DNA from: G963667675 sp963667675
Lineage (GTDB): Bacteria; Chloroflexota; Dehalococcoidia; Lucifugimonadales; UBA3495
Length of the DNA: 64,000 nt
Reading direction: 5' to 3'
Assembly (NCBI GenBank): GCA_963667675.1
Contig: OY763929.1
Span: 124,001 to 188,000, forward strand
Of this stretch, positions 48,876 to 57,415 are shown in pieces. Both the position numbers and the translations under genes were made by a program. A model generated the notes under the pieces. That model made no database searches. It was given only the letters and a program-made list of their open reading frames with translations, and was not told where the DNA came from. How positions within the stretch are numbered: position 1 is the first letter of the stretch; each line of letters opens with the position of its first letter.

Positions 48876-51188
48876 TCAGGACGAGGACGCTTCCTTGGCT
48901 TCCAGCGCTTCCAGGATGCTGCCGGGGGTCATGGGCAGTTTGGTCATGCGCACCCCGACGGCGTCGTAAATCGCGTTGGACAGGGCCGCCAGCGGGGGGA
49001 TTAGCGGGGCCTCGCCCACGCCCCTCAGGCCGTAGGGATGGCGGGGGTTGGGCACCTCGACTATCACCGTATCGATCATGGGCATGTCCAGCGCCGTGGG
49101 CATCCGGTAGTCCAGGAAGCTGGAGTTGAGCATGGTGCCGTCGTCGGCGTAGAAGTACTCCTCATTCAAGGCCCAGCCGAAACCCTGGACTGCGCCCCCC
49201 TGCATCTGGCCTTCCACGTAGCTGGGGTGCACTGCCCTGCCGGCGTCTATAAAAGCGGTGCAGCGCAGGACATCCACCTTCCCGGTCTCCGGGTCTACCT
49301 CCACGTCCACGATGTTCCCAGCGATTATGGGTCCGGAACCGGGGCTGCTTATGCCCGCCGAGCAGGTGACGGGCCCTCCGGTGCGCAGGAGCCGTCCCGC
49401 AAGGTCTTTGAACGTCATGTGGTCGGCAGGGTTCTTGGCGCAGACGAATACGCCGTCCTGTAGTTCCACGTCCTCTTCCTGCGTCTCCCAGATTATGGCG
49501 GCGCGGGCGCACATTTCGCGTTTCACATCCTCCGCGGCGGCAATCGCGGCCAGTCCGGTATCGAAGGCGATACGGCTGCCCCCAGTCACGTCGGTATACC
49601 CTATGGCGTCGGTGTCCACGACAGTGGGTAAAATGTCCTCTGCGGGCAGCCCCAACACCTCGGCGGCTTGCATGGCTACTGCAGTCCGCGTGCCCCCGAT
49701 GTCCACAGAGCCGGTGATAAGGTTGACGGTCCCGTTGCCGTTCACGTTGATTGTGGCCGAAGAATTCATCCCGCCCTGCATGCGGAACCCCACGGCCACG
49801 CCCCGGCCCTGATGGGGCTTGCCCAGCGGCGCGCTGTAGTGGGGGTGGGCCTTCATAGCCTCTTCCATTTCCTTGATGCCGATTGGCGCCAATGGGACTC
49901 CGGTGGGCAGCCGGTCGCCCGGCTTGGCCACGTTCATCAAGCGGAATTCCATGGGGTCGATGCCCAGCTTTTCGGCCAGTTCGTCGATGACCGGCTCCAC
50001 CGCGAAGCATCCCTGGGGCTGGCCCGGCGCCCGGTAGGCTTGGACCCGCTGCTTGTTGCAAACTATGTCGTAGCCGTCGACCGACACGTTCTCGATGTTG
50101 TAGGGGCCAGTGGCCGTCGTGGTCCCGCCGCTGGCCCAGGAACCGGGATAGGCTCCGGACTCATAGGCCAGAGATAGCTCGGCGGCGGTGATCTTTCCGT
50201 CTTTAGTAGCGCCCATCTTACACCGCATGTGGGTGGCCGACGTGGGTCCGGTGCCTTCGAACACCTCTTGCCGGTCCATTACTATCTTGACGGGTTTGCC
50301 GCTCTTCCGCGACAGGACCGCGGCGACCGGGTCCAGGTAACAGGTGATCTTGGCGCCAAACCCTCCGCCGATTTCTGTGGGTATGACTTTGATCAATGAT
50401 TCAGGAATATCCAGGATCGCGGCGGTCCCGGAGCGAATCTCAAAGGAACTCTGGGTGCAGGTCCAGATGGTGAGCCGGCCGTCGGGCGACCAGGCCGCAG
50501 TGGATGCGTGGGGCTCGATGTAGCCTTGGTGCACGGTTTCCGTGTCGAACACTCGCTCCACGATTACGTCGGCTTCAGAGAACCCCTTTTCGATGTCTCC
50601 CAGCCTGTGCTGAATGTGTCCGGATACGTTGCCTTTGACCCCGGTGTCTTCACTCTGCCCCAACAGGTCCATTCGAAACAGGGTGGTCAGAGTGTCGTGG
50701 AGTATGGGAGCATCGTCCTTGACCGCATCGTGCAGGGTCAGAGCGGTGGGGAGGACCTGGTAGTCCACTTCGATCAGGCGGACCGCTTGTTCGGCTATGT
50801 GACGGCTGGCGGCGGCCACGGCGGCCACCGCATGGCCCTTGTAGAGCGCCTTGGTCCGGGCCATCACGTGTTCGGCCATGAGGCCTTTGCTGCCCCAGAG
50901 TTCGGCGAAATCCATGGGATTGCCGTCGTTTATCGGGAAGTCCAGGGAAGTGGTCACCGCAGCAACGCCGGGAAGTGCCTCGGCTTTGCTGGTGTCGATG
51001 GACTTGATGCGAGCGTGGGCATGGGGGCTGCGCAGAATCTTGCCGTGCAGCGTTCCCGGCAAGTGGACGTCGGCGCCGTATTTTGCAGCGCCGGTGACTT
51101 TTTCCAGTCCGTCGTGGCGGATGGGCCTGGTTCCCACCACCCGGAAGGGCTTATTGCGTCCACTCTGCTTTGGCCGTGTGGTGGTCAT
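48876..51188 (-). CDS. Xanthine dehydrogenase family molybdopterin-binding large subunit
   Basis: 770-residue molybdenum hydroxylase catalytic subunit (CoxL/XdhA type). N-terminal VVGTRPIRHDGLEKVTGAAKYGADV, GKILRSPHAHARIKSID; molybdopterin-binding segments are TEIGGGFGAKITCYLDPVAAVLS, YRAPGQPQGCFAVEPVIDELAEKLGIDPMEFRLMN and GFGWALNEEYF; the active-site glutamate region is GVGEAPLIPPLAALSNAIYDAVGVRM. The ATG at 51188 follows GGGAGG; the frame extends to 51347 into repeat DNA. FAD and 2Fe-2S subunits, normally adjacent, are missing here, so the partner must lie elsewhere. Substrate unknown (purine, aldehyde, CO or N-heterocycle). Confidence 0.92.
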   Translation of the reverse strand: MTTTRPKQSGRNKPFRVVGTRPIRHDGLEKVTGAAKYGADVHLPGTLHGKILRSPHAHARIKSIDTSKAEALPGVAAVTTSLDFPINDGNPMDFAELWGSKGLMAEHVMARTKALYKGHAVAAVAAASRHIAEQAVRLIEVDYQVLPTALTLHDAVKDDAPILHDTLTTLFRMDLLGQSEDTGVKGNVSGHIQHRLGDIEKGFSEADVIVERVFDTETVHQGYIEPHASTAAWSPDGRLTIWTCTQSSFEIRSGTAAILDIPESLIKVIPTEIGGGFGAKITCYLDPVAAVLSRKSGKPVKIVMDRQEVFEGTGPTSATHMRCKMGATKDGKITAAELSLAYESGAYPGSWASGGTTTATGPYNIENVSVDGYDIVCNKQRVQAYRAPGQPQGCFAVEPVIDELAEKLGIDPMEFRLMNVAKPGDRLPTGVPLAPIGIKEMEEAMKAHPHYSAPLGKPHQGRGVAVGFRMQGGMNSSATINVNGNGTVNLITGSVDIGGTRTAVAMQAAEVLGLPAEDILPTVVDTDAIGYTDVTGGSRIAFDTGLAAIAAAEDVKREMCARAAIIWETQEEDVELQDGVFVCAKNPADHMTFKDLAGRLLRTGGPVTCSAGISSPGSGPIIAGNIVDVEVDPETGKVDVLRCTAFIDAGRAVHPSYVEGQMQGGAVQGFGWALNEEYFYADDGTMLNSSFLDYRMPTALDMPMIDTVIVEVPNPRHPYGLRGVGEAPLIPPLAALSNAIYDAVGVRMTKLPMTPGSILEALEAKEASSS

Positions 51189-51305
51189 GAGCCGCACCTC
51201 CCGAGAAATTACGCTGTCGCCAGCACTTGGGGAATCGCCAACCAAGGCCAATCTAGGCGTTCGGCCCCTTGGTGTCAAGCTCCGAGGGAGCGAGGGCCGG
51301 CACAA

Positions 51306-51521
51306 GTGTTGCACTTCGTTTGTGAGTTCTGGCTCCCCCACTGACATTTACCCCCTTGCCACACCACCCCGCTCCCCCTTACCATACAAGCATGCAACAC
51401 AACCCGTCGCCCAAAACCAAACAGGCCACCGAGGTTCGTGTCCAAGAGCGCTCCAACCCAGGCCAACCCCGCCGAGTGGGGCAAAACGGGAGGAAATGAG
51501 AGGGGATCTAAAATTTCCTAC
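51306..51521 (+). repeat. Dispersed repeat, copy B
   Basis: Contains the same 23-bp block as copy A (51306-51328, core GCACTTCGTTTGTGAGTT) and a diverged form of its second block at 51494-51521 (AAATGAGAGG...CTAAAATTTCC). No gene follows. A GCAACAC at 51392-51400 could pair with GTGTTGC of the first block. Confidence 0.5.
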
Positions 51522-51531
51522 GCCCTCACCC

Positions 51532-51580
51532 GTCATTCCCGCGCCTCTACTCGTCATTCCCGCGGAGGCGGGAATCTCCC
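51532..51580. repeat. Tandem GTCATTCCCGCG repeats
   Basis: GTCATTCCCGCG at 51532 and again at 51553, the second extended to a perfect hairpin ATTCCCGC-GGAG-GCGGGAAT (51556-51575) and TCTCCCG. Widespread intergenic repeat type; related to 3771. Confidence 0.6.
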
Positions 51581-51845
51581 GCCCCCATGCCGGTGTCCCA
51601 AAATGTCCCCAAATGTCCCAGTTCCACGAAAACGGCCCGTGCCTGCGCGCCAACGCCCCGCCAGGCTGCCGGTTAGCTTGACACCCCCATGGGCCAATGC
51701 TAAAATCCCGCGCGTTCCCCAAGGCGGCGCCTGGCTGTAATTAGTGACCTGCGCCTCTTCCCGGTTGAGGCCCGCGCTGCTGCAGGAACCAAGCGCCCTC
51801 ATCGCGTTCCCGGCCTCATCCCGGCCTTGGTAGGAGGGTAGGTAC

Positions 51846-52979
51846 ATGGCCCCCGAGATTATGAAGGGACTCAAGGATGTCTATCTGGACACCTCTGAGG
51901 CCAGCTTCATCGACGGCCAGGAAGGTAAGCTCCTCTACCGCGGCTACAATATCCACGACCTCGCCGAGCACTCCACCTTCGAAGAGACCGCCTACCTCCT
52001 CCTCTACGGCAGCCTGCCCAACAAGCAGCAGCTTGCCGACTTCGACCGCACCCTCCGGGCCAACCGCATCCTCCCCGACGAGGTCATCCAGGTCCTGGAC
52101 CTGGTCAAGGCCAGCCACCCCATGGACGCCCTCCGCACCGGCATTTCCGCCCTGGCCGCCTTCGACCCCGACCTCAACGACAGTTCACCCGAGGCGACTA
52201 TCCGCAAGGCCATACGCCTCACCGCCATGGGCCCGGCCATCGCCTGCACCCACCACCGGCTAAGGCAGGGCCTGGAGCCCGTGGCCCCCGACCCCGATCT
52301 GAACCACGCCGGCAACTTCCTGAAGATGCTCTTCGGCGAGATGCCCCTGCAGGAGACCGTGAACCTGCTGGACGTGGACTTCATCCTCCACGCCGAGCAC
52401 GGCGCCAACGCCTCTGCCTTCGCCGCCAGGGTCACCGCCTCCACCATGTCCGACCTCCACGCCGCGGTCACCACCGGCATCGGCGTGTTGAAAGGCCCCT
52501 GGCACGGCGGCGCCGCCGAAGAAGTCATGAAGATGGCCTTGGACATCGGCCATCCCGAGAACGCCGAGGAGTACGCCCGCAACATCCTTGACAGCGGCGG
52601 CCGGATAATGGGCTTCGGTCACCGGGTCTACAAGGCCGAGGACCCCCGCGCCCGCCACCTGAGGGAGCGCTCCCGGGCTTTGGGCGAGAAGATGGGCAAG
52701 CCCGAGTGGTTCCAGATTCTCACCTACCTGGAAGAGAAGGTCATGGTGCCCTACCGCTCCCGGGGCATCTTCGTCAACGTCGACTTCTTCGCCGGCTCCA
52801 TCTACTACCTCTTGGGAATCCCCGAGGACTTGTTCATCTCCATCTTCGCCCTGGGCCGCATCCCCGGCTGGGCCCTCCAATGCATGGAGCAATACCAGGA
52901 CAACATCCTCATCCGGCCCCTGCTGGAGTACTCGGGAGACATGGACCTGGAGTACGTTCCCATTGACCAGCGGTCGTGA
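51846..52979 (+). CDS. gltA: Citrate synthase
   Basis: 377-residue short (type II-like dimeric) citrate synthase that condenses oxaloacetate with acetyl-CoA in the TCA cycle. Catalytic residues are visible: histidine in LHAEHGANASAFAAR, histidine in MGFGHRVYKAEDPRA, and aspartate in NVDFFAGSIYYLLGIP. The N-terminus KGLKDVYLDTSEASFIDGQEGKLLYRGYNI is typical. A GGAGGG site lies just before the ATG. 2-Methylcitrate synthase has the same motifs, and no other TCA or propionate gene adjoins to decide. It is followed by a MidA-like gene. Confidence 0.93.
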   Translation: MAPEIMKGLKDVYLDTSEASFIDGQEGKLLYRGYNIHDLAEHSTFEETAYLLLYGSLPNKQQLADFDRTLRANRILPDEVIQVLDLVKASHPMDALRTGISALAAFDPDLNDSSPEATIRKAIRLTAMGPAIACTHHRLRQGLEPVAPDPDLNHAGNFLKMLFGEMPLQETVNLLDVDFILHAEHGANASAFAARVTASTMSDLHAAVTTGIGVLKGPWHGGAAEEVMKMALDIGHPENAEEYARNILDSGGRIMGFGHRVYKAEDPRARHLRERSRALGEKMGKPEWFQILTYLEEKVMVPYRSRGIFVNVDFFAGSIYYLLGIPEDLFISIFALGRIPGWALQCMEQYQDNILIRPLLEYSGDMDLEYVPIDQRS

Positions 52980-53060
52980 CTCCCCGCCCAAGAGACCCTT
53001 CACCAACCCCGGCCTCAGCCCCACGCCCTCGCACCTCCGCTATGAACCTGCCGCTCTCCC

Positions 53061-53113
53061 GTTCGTCCTGAGGGAAATCGAAGGGCCTGTCCTGAGGCTC
53101 TCGAAGGGCGAAC
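53061..53113. repeat. REP-like hairpin repeat
   Basis: GTTCGTCCTGAGGGAAATCG at 53061 to GGCGAAC at 53113, with an inner CCTGTCCTGAGGCTCTCGAAGG unit. Same family as 54437. Confidence 0.55.
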
Positions 53114-53150
53114 GTGCGGGTTGGAGCGTAGCTCGGGGCCGGCCAAGACC

Positions 53151-54374
53151 ATGACCCCCGCTGAGTCCGAAGTCCGGCGGCGCATCTACAAACACGGCGC
53201 CATCACCTTCGCCGAGTTCATGGACTTGGCCCTGTACTGGCCTCAAGGCGGCTACTACTCCTCCGGCGACCCCATCGGCCCCGCCGAAGACTACTACACC
53301 AGCCCCCAGGTGCATCCCGCGTTTGCCACGCTGCTGGCCGTCCAGCTTTTCCAGATGTGGCAGCTACTGGACCGCCCCGACCCGTTCACCGTGGTGGAAC
53401 TGGGCGCCGGCAACGGCATCCTGGGCCGGGACCTGTCGGCCTGCTGGGAAAGCATGCCCTGCAAGTCCCCACCGTCCCTCCGCTACGTCTGCCTGGACCG
53501 CCGGGCCTCTGCGGGCCTGGAGGCGGACGCCGGCGTCTCCCGCGTCGCCGTCACCGGCATCCCCTTCCATGGCATCGTGGGGTGCATCCTGTCCAACGAG
53601 TACCTTGACGCCTTCCCAGTGCACCAGGTCACCATGACCCCAGACGGGCTGCAGGAAGTCTACGTGGCCTTGGAAGACGGCCAACTGGCATTGCGCCAGG
53701 GCCAACCCTCCACACCGGCCCTGGCGGCCCGCCTGCAGGCGCTGGGTATCGAGCTTGCCCCAGGTCAAACCGCCGAGATTTGCCTGCGGCTGGGAGACTG
53801 GGCCGAGCAGGTATCCGCCTCTTTGCAACGCGGCTTCGTACTCACCGTGGACTACGGCCGCCCCGCAGCCGAGCTCTACTCGCCGGAACTCAGACCCCGC
53901 GGGACGCTGACCACCTACCACCGGCACGCGCAGTTGGACGCTCCCCTGCAGTACATCGGCCGGCAGGACATCACCGCCCAGGTCGACTTCACTTCGGTAG
54001 TCGACGCCGGACGCCGCCGCGGCCTGGACTTGTTGGGTATGGACACCCAAGCGCGGTTCCTGCACCGCCTGGGCCTGGGCCAAGTGCAGCAGCGCCTGGC
54101 AGCCCTGGAACTGCCCCAGTACGCCGCCCAAGCCAACCGGGCCGGCATGATTGACCTGGCCCGCCCGGGAGGATTGGGCGACTTCAAGGTCCTCTGCCAG
54201 GGCAAGGGCGTAGGCACGCCGGGCCTGTTGGGGTTCAGCCATTCCGACGAAGCGACGAAACTGGCTGAGCAGCTTCCCGTGCCCCTGCTGACTCCCGATC
54301 ACCTGTCGCTGCTGGAAGGACACCACGCCGCGCCGGTGCCCCAGTGGCAGGAGTTCCAGCCCGAGTTGCAGTAG
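53151..54374 (+). CDS. SAM-dependent methyltransferase, MidA/NDUFAF7-like (COG1565)
   Basis: 407-residue class I methyltransferase. The start MTPAESEVRRRIYKHGAITFAEFMDLALYWPQGGYYSSGDPIGPAEDYYTSPQVHPAF is diagnostic; motif I is VVELGAGNGILGRDL, and GCILSNEYLDAFPVHQV and VLTVDYGRPAAELY are later landmarks. Mitochondrial NDUFAF7 dimethylates an arginine of a complex I subunit; the bacterial target is not settled, but a respiratory complex I subunit is a fair guess. The TTG at 53121 is a possible earlier start with no good ribosome-binding site. It follows citrate synthase and a REP-like repeat. Confidence 0.9.
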   Translation: MTPAESEVRRRIYKHGAITFAEFMDLALYWPQGGYYSSGDPIGPAEDYYTSPQVHPAFATLLAVQLFQMWQLLDRPDPFTVVELGAGNGILGRDLSACWESMPCKSPPSLRYVCLDRRASAGLEADAGVSRVAVTGIPFHGIVGCILSNEYLDAFPVHQVTMTPDGLQEVYVALEDGQLALRQGQPSTPALAARLQALGIELAPGQTAEICLRLGDWAEQVSASLQRGFVLTVDYGRPAAELYSPELRPRGTLTTYHRHAQLDAPLQYIGRQDITAQVDFTSVVDAGRRRGLDLLGMDTQARFLHRLGLGQVQQRLAALELPQYAAQANRAGMIDLARPGGLGDFKVLCQGKGVGTPGLLGFSHSDEATKLAEQLPVPLLTPDHLSLLEGHHAAPVPQWQEFQPELQ

Positions 54375-54436
54375 GAGACCTTTGAGCAACCGTCGTTCTC
54401 CCGAGCCAAGACCATCGCATAGGATAGGCTTAGACC

Positions 54437-54474
54437 GTCCGTTCGTCCTGAGGGAAATCGAAGGGGGAACGGAC
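54437..54474. repeat. REP-like hairpin repeat
   Basis: GTCCGTTC (54437-54444) and complement GAACGGAC (54467-54474) around GTCCTGAGGGAAATCGAAGG; nearly identical core to the copy at 18886. Confidence 0.6.
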
Positions 54475-54542
54475 AGCCAGGGCTACGCAAGGGTCTCCAA
54501 TATCGGATGCCGGCTGACGCAAGCAGCCGGCCCGGCGAGCTT

Positions 54543-55124
54543 CTAGCCCTGGAGTGTGCCCTCCGCCAGGTCGATCCGGCCTGCGATGGGTTTCATGCTC
54601 TCGACGATGAAGGCGATGTGCTCGTCCAGCTCCACTCCCAGTTCCTCCGCGCCGCGGACGATGTCGTCCCGGTTCACGTCCCTGGCGAAGGCCTTGTCCT
54701 TCATCTTCTTGCGCACCGAGCGGGGGGTTACGTCGTCCAGGCTCTTGGACGGGCGCACCAGGGCCACCGCGCGGATGAAGCCCGACAGTTCGTCCACCGC
54801 GAACAGGGTGTGTTCCATCAGCGACTCCCGGGGGATGCCTGTGTGCTCGCCGTGGGTCAGCACCGCCCGCACCATGTCCTCGGGATAGCCGTGGTCCCGC
54901 ATTATCTGGGCCCCGAAGTTTGGGTGCTCCTCCGGCGTGGGGCAAATCTCCCAGTCGAAGTCGTGCAGCAGCCCGGCGATACCCCAGCGGTCCTCATCCT
55001 CGCCGAACCGCCGGGCATACCCCCGCATGGCGGCCTCCACGGTGTACAGGTGCTTCATCAGCATCTCGGTCTTCACGTGCTGCCGCAGGAACTCTATGGT
55101 ATTGTCCCTATTCATCACTTCCAT
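54543..55124 (-). CDS. HD domain protein (phosphohydrolase-like)
   Basis: 193-residue HD-domain metal-dependent phosphohydrolase. RWGIAGLLHDFDWEICPTPEEHPNFGAQIM has the HD pair; LTHGEHTGIPRES and LFAVDELSGFIRAVALVRPSKSLDDV complete the usual H...HD...D pattern. The target nucleotide or other substrate is unknown. The start (MEVMNRDN, with GAGGA before it) lies within the last codons of the trmI gene, a 17-base overlap, so the two are translationally coupled on the minus strand. A second in-frame ATG is three codons later. Confidence 0.87.
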   Translation of the reverse strand: MEVMNRDNTIEFLRQHVKTEMLMKHLYTVEAAMRGYARRFGEDEDRWGIAGLLHDFDWEICPTPEEHPNFGAQIMRDHGYPEDMVRAVLTHGEHTGIPRESLMEHTLFAVDELSGFIRAVALVRPSKSLDDVTPRSVRKKMKDKAFARDVNRDDIVRGAEELGVELDEHIAFIVESMKPIAGRIDLAEGTLQG

Positions 55125-55971
55125 TGCCGTCCTCCTCAGGGCTATCGTCCTCTGGCTCGCTCTGCGCCGCAGAGGATGTCCGGCGGGGCACGCAGCGCAC
55201 GGCGGTGGTCAAGAAACCGCTGTGGGCCACCATGCGGTGGGCCGGGCGCACGCTGCGCTTGGTGACGTGCCACGGCCGCAGCAGGGTCTCCACCGTTTCC
55301 ACCCGCTGGAACCTGCCGTCCCGCTCCAGTTCCAACACCAACTGGTGCACCTGCAGGATGGTCGGCACGAAGCTCAGCAGGATGCCTCCCATGGCCAGGG
55401 CGTCCCCAACGGTCGACACCGCCTGCCACGGCTCCGGGACGTCCAGGACCACCCGGTCCACGTCCCGCTCCTCAATACCTTGGTATATGTCGGCGACCCT
55501 CACGGTCAGATTCGACGGGTCGGGGACGGCCTTCTTGACGTTGGCCAACGCCAGCGACGGCACAGATTCATCTATCTCGTAGGTGATCACTCGCCCTTCT
55601 GAACCCACCGCCCGGAGCAGGGCCGACGTCAGCGAGCCGGAGCCAATCCCGCCCTCGATTACCGTCGCTCCGGGAAAGACGTCGGCCATGTTGACGATGT
55701 TGCCCAGGTCTTTGGGATAGATAATCTGCCGGCCCCGGGGCATCTGCCGCACCATGTCCGCCAGCGTCGGACGCACGGCAAGCACGGTATGCCCCCGGTC
55801 GGTGCGGTACCAATCGCCCACGGTGTTGCCGATAAGTTGGTCGTGGTATAGTCGGCCCAGGTGGCTGTGGAACACCTGCTCGCCGGCCAGGTTGATCAAG
55901 TACCGCCGACCCTTGCGGTCCAGCAGCAGGGCCGGCTCGCCGTCTTGGAATTGGTTCTTGTCAGCAGGCAT
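55108..55971 (-). CDS. trmI: tRNA (adenine-N1)-methyltransferase TrmI
   Basis: 287-residue methyltransferase that makes m1A58 in the T-loop of tRNA. Diagnostic are IYPKDLGNIVNMADVFPGATVIEGGIGSGSLTSALLRAVG (SAM motif I), VRVADIYQGIEERDVDRVVLDVPEPW and the family-specific RPAHRMVAHSGFLTTAVRCV at the C-terminus. The N-terminal FQDGEPALLLDRKGRRYLINL is the typical small domain. The start MPADKNQFQDGEP at 55971 is chosen because the 22 upstream codons are Arg/Pro-rich and lack family similarity. Acts in the cytosol, independent of partners. Confidence 0.92.
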   Translation of the reverse strand: MPADKNQFQDGEPALLLDRKGRRYLINLAGEQVFHSHLGRLYHDQLIGNTVGDWYRTDRGHTVLAVRPTLADMVRQMPRGRQIIYPKDLGNIVNMADVFPGATVIEGGIGSGSLTSALLRAVGSEGRVITYEIDESVPSLALANVKKAVPDPSNLTVRVADIYQGIEERDVDRVVLDVPEPWQAVSTVGDALAMGGILLSFVPTILQVHQLVLELERDGRFQRVETVETLLRPWHVTKRSVRPAHRMVAHSGFLTTAVRCVPRRTSSAAQSEPEDDSPEEDGNGSDE

Positions 55972-56058
55972 AGGACTCAAAATAGCCGGCCTAGGCCCGC
56001 GGGCCGCCGGCAGCGAACGAATACGCCGGCGGAGCATTGGCGCTGCGGCTGAACAACG

Positions 56059-56508
56059 TCAAGCCAGGAACTCGATCCCTACTCCAATGACCTCTATCTG
56101 CATCGAGCGGACGTCCGGCGCGCTGTCGTCGAAGGACAGTCCCAGGGTCACGCTGATCCCCTTACCAGCCTCCGGCGTATCCGGTACCTCGAACCGGGCG
56201 TCCAAGTGATCGCCTCGAAGGTCCATGTCCATGTGTTCGGCGATGCGGCGGTCGCCGTCGTAGACTATTACCTCGTGCACCCTGGCGTTTGCCCTAGCGC
56301 GGAAGCTGGCCAGCACGGCGTCGACGCGGACGCTGCTGCTGTTGATCACCGTGGGAGTGGGCACCGGCAGGTGGACCCATGTATTCTGTCCCGCCGACCC
56401 TTCGATGCGAGCGAAAGGCCCCGTGTGGCGCACCGAGGTCACGCGGTTGGGGTATTCAAGCTGCATGCTTGACCCATGGGCCCAGCAGATCAATTTACCG
56501 TCTGCCAT
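56059..56508 (-). CDS. Conserved-looking hypothetical protein (DUF6623-like)
   Basis: 149 residues, start MADGKLICWAHGSSMQLEYPNRVTSVRHTGPFARIEGSAGQNTWVHLPVPTPTVI. The remainder is beta-rich with DSAPDVRSMQIEVIGVGIEF at the end, suggesting a jelly-roll or immunoglobulin-like sandwich. The CWAHGSS opening resembles proteins collected under DUF6623; I give that only as a likeness. No signal peptide. On the same strand as the F420-type reductase gene upstream, with 38 bases between. Confidence 0.65.
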   Translation of the reverse strand: MADGKLICWAHGSSMQLEYPNRVTSVRHTGPFARIEGSAGQNTWVHLPVPTPTVINSSSVRVDAVLASFRARANARVHEVIVYDGDRRIAEHMDMDLRGDHLDARFEVPDTPEAGKGISVTLGLSFDDSAPDVRSMQIEVIGVGIEFLA

Positions 56509-56546
56509 ATCTTCGCTCCAAAGGGCCGGGTATCTGAGAGGCTTCT

Positions 56547-56996
56547 CTAGCCGGAGCTTTCTGCTACGAAAATCGGGATTGCCCGCTCGGTCTTGTCCTG
56601 GTATTCTTGGTAGCGGGGGAACACTTCCAGCGCCAGTCTCCAGAGCCGTTGCCTCTCGTCTGGGTCTACTACTTCCCGGGCCCGCATCGACTGAACTGTA
56701 GTGCCGTCGCGAATCTCAACGTTGGGGTTCGCCTTCAGGTTGTGGTACCAGAGGGGATTCTTGGGCAACCCCTCCGTAGACCCCACCAGCACGTAGTTGT
56801 CGCCGTCCACCACCCTGTTCAACGGGGTCTTGCGGATGGCGCCCGTCTTGCGACCCCTATGGGTCACCAGGATCATCCGAAGACCGTCGGGGAACTCCGG
56901 GCTAATGTAGACCGCCCCCTCAGTCCCTCCGCTCCCCTCGTACTGCTCCACATGCTCCGACACCCAACTCCTGGGGCTTGGGATGTATTCGCTCAT
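56547..56996 (-). CDS. Deazaflavin (F420)-dependent nitroreductase family protein, Ddn-like
   Basis: 149-residue split-barrel protein of the Ddn family. LVTHRGRKTGAIRKTPLNRVVDGDNYVLVGSTEGLPKNPLWYHNLKANPNVEIR is the hallmark stretch, with GRKTG and NPxWYHNLKANP binding the cofactor. It suggests coenzyme F420 use, as in other Chloroflexota, although F420 synthesis genes are not in the window. Such enzymes reduce quinones or nitro compounds. It lies next to two tRNA genes, all on the minus strand. Confidence 0.9.
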   Translation of the reverse strand: MSEYIPSPRSWVSEHVEQYEGSGGTEGAVYISPEFPDGLRMILVTHRGRKTGAIRKTPLNRVVDGDNYVLVGSTEGLPKNPLWYHNLKANPNVEIRDGTTVQSMRAREVVDPDERQRLWRLALEVFPRYQEYQDKTERAIPIFVAESSG

Positions 56997-57067
56997 GGCA
57001 AATCCTCTGGTCGGGTTCTAATCCCCACCGGAAATGGGCCTAGTTTGGTGGGGGTTCACAAAGGTGT

Positions 57068-57142
<75 letters not shown>

Positions 57143-57171
57143 CCTTGGCGCCTGCTGCGGCGGCTTAACAC

Positions 57172-57247
57172 TGGTGCCGAGGGACAGAATCGAACTGTCG
57201 ACACCGGCATTTTCAGTGCCGTGCTCTACCAACTGAGCTACCTCGGC
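57172..57247 (-). tRNA. tRNA-Phe (GAA)
   Basis: 76 nt including encoded CCA. Acceptor GCCGAGG / CCTCGGC; anticodon arm GGCACTGAAAATGCC with anticodon GAA; T-arm ACAGTTCGATTCTGT. It is 29 bases from tRNA-Gly, probably one transcript. Confidence 0.96.
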
Positions 57248-57415
57248 AGGCTGAATTTATATTAAGTCCAGGCAAAACAGGCTGTCAAGAAACCCCGGCT
57301 TGGCGCAAGCCGACACCGGAGCGCCGCCTGGAAGCACGAGGCGAAGCTCAATTGATAATAGCTATAGCTGTGGCGTATAATACTACCCGTCGTAAGTTCG
57401 GATTTTACTCTTAGG

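Noticed and set aside
51189..51347. 53-residue N-terminal extension of the molybdopterin hydroxylase
   Set aside because: The extension is translated repeat DNA (copy B); the ATG at 51188 has GGGAGG and matches the usual family start.
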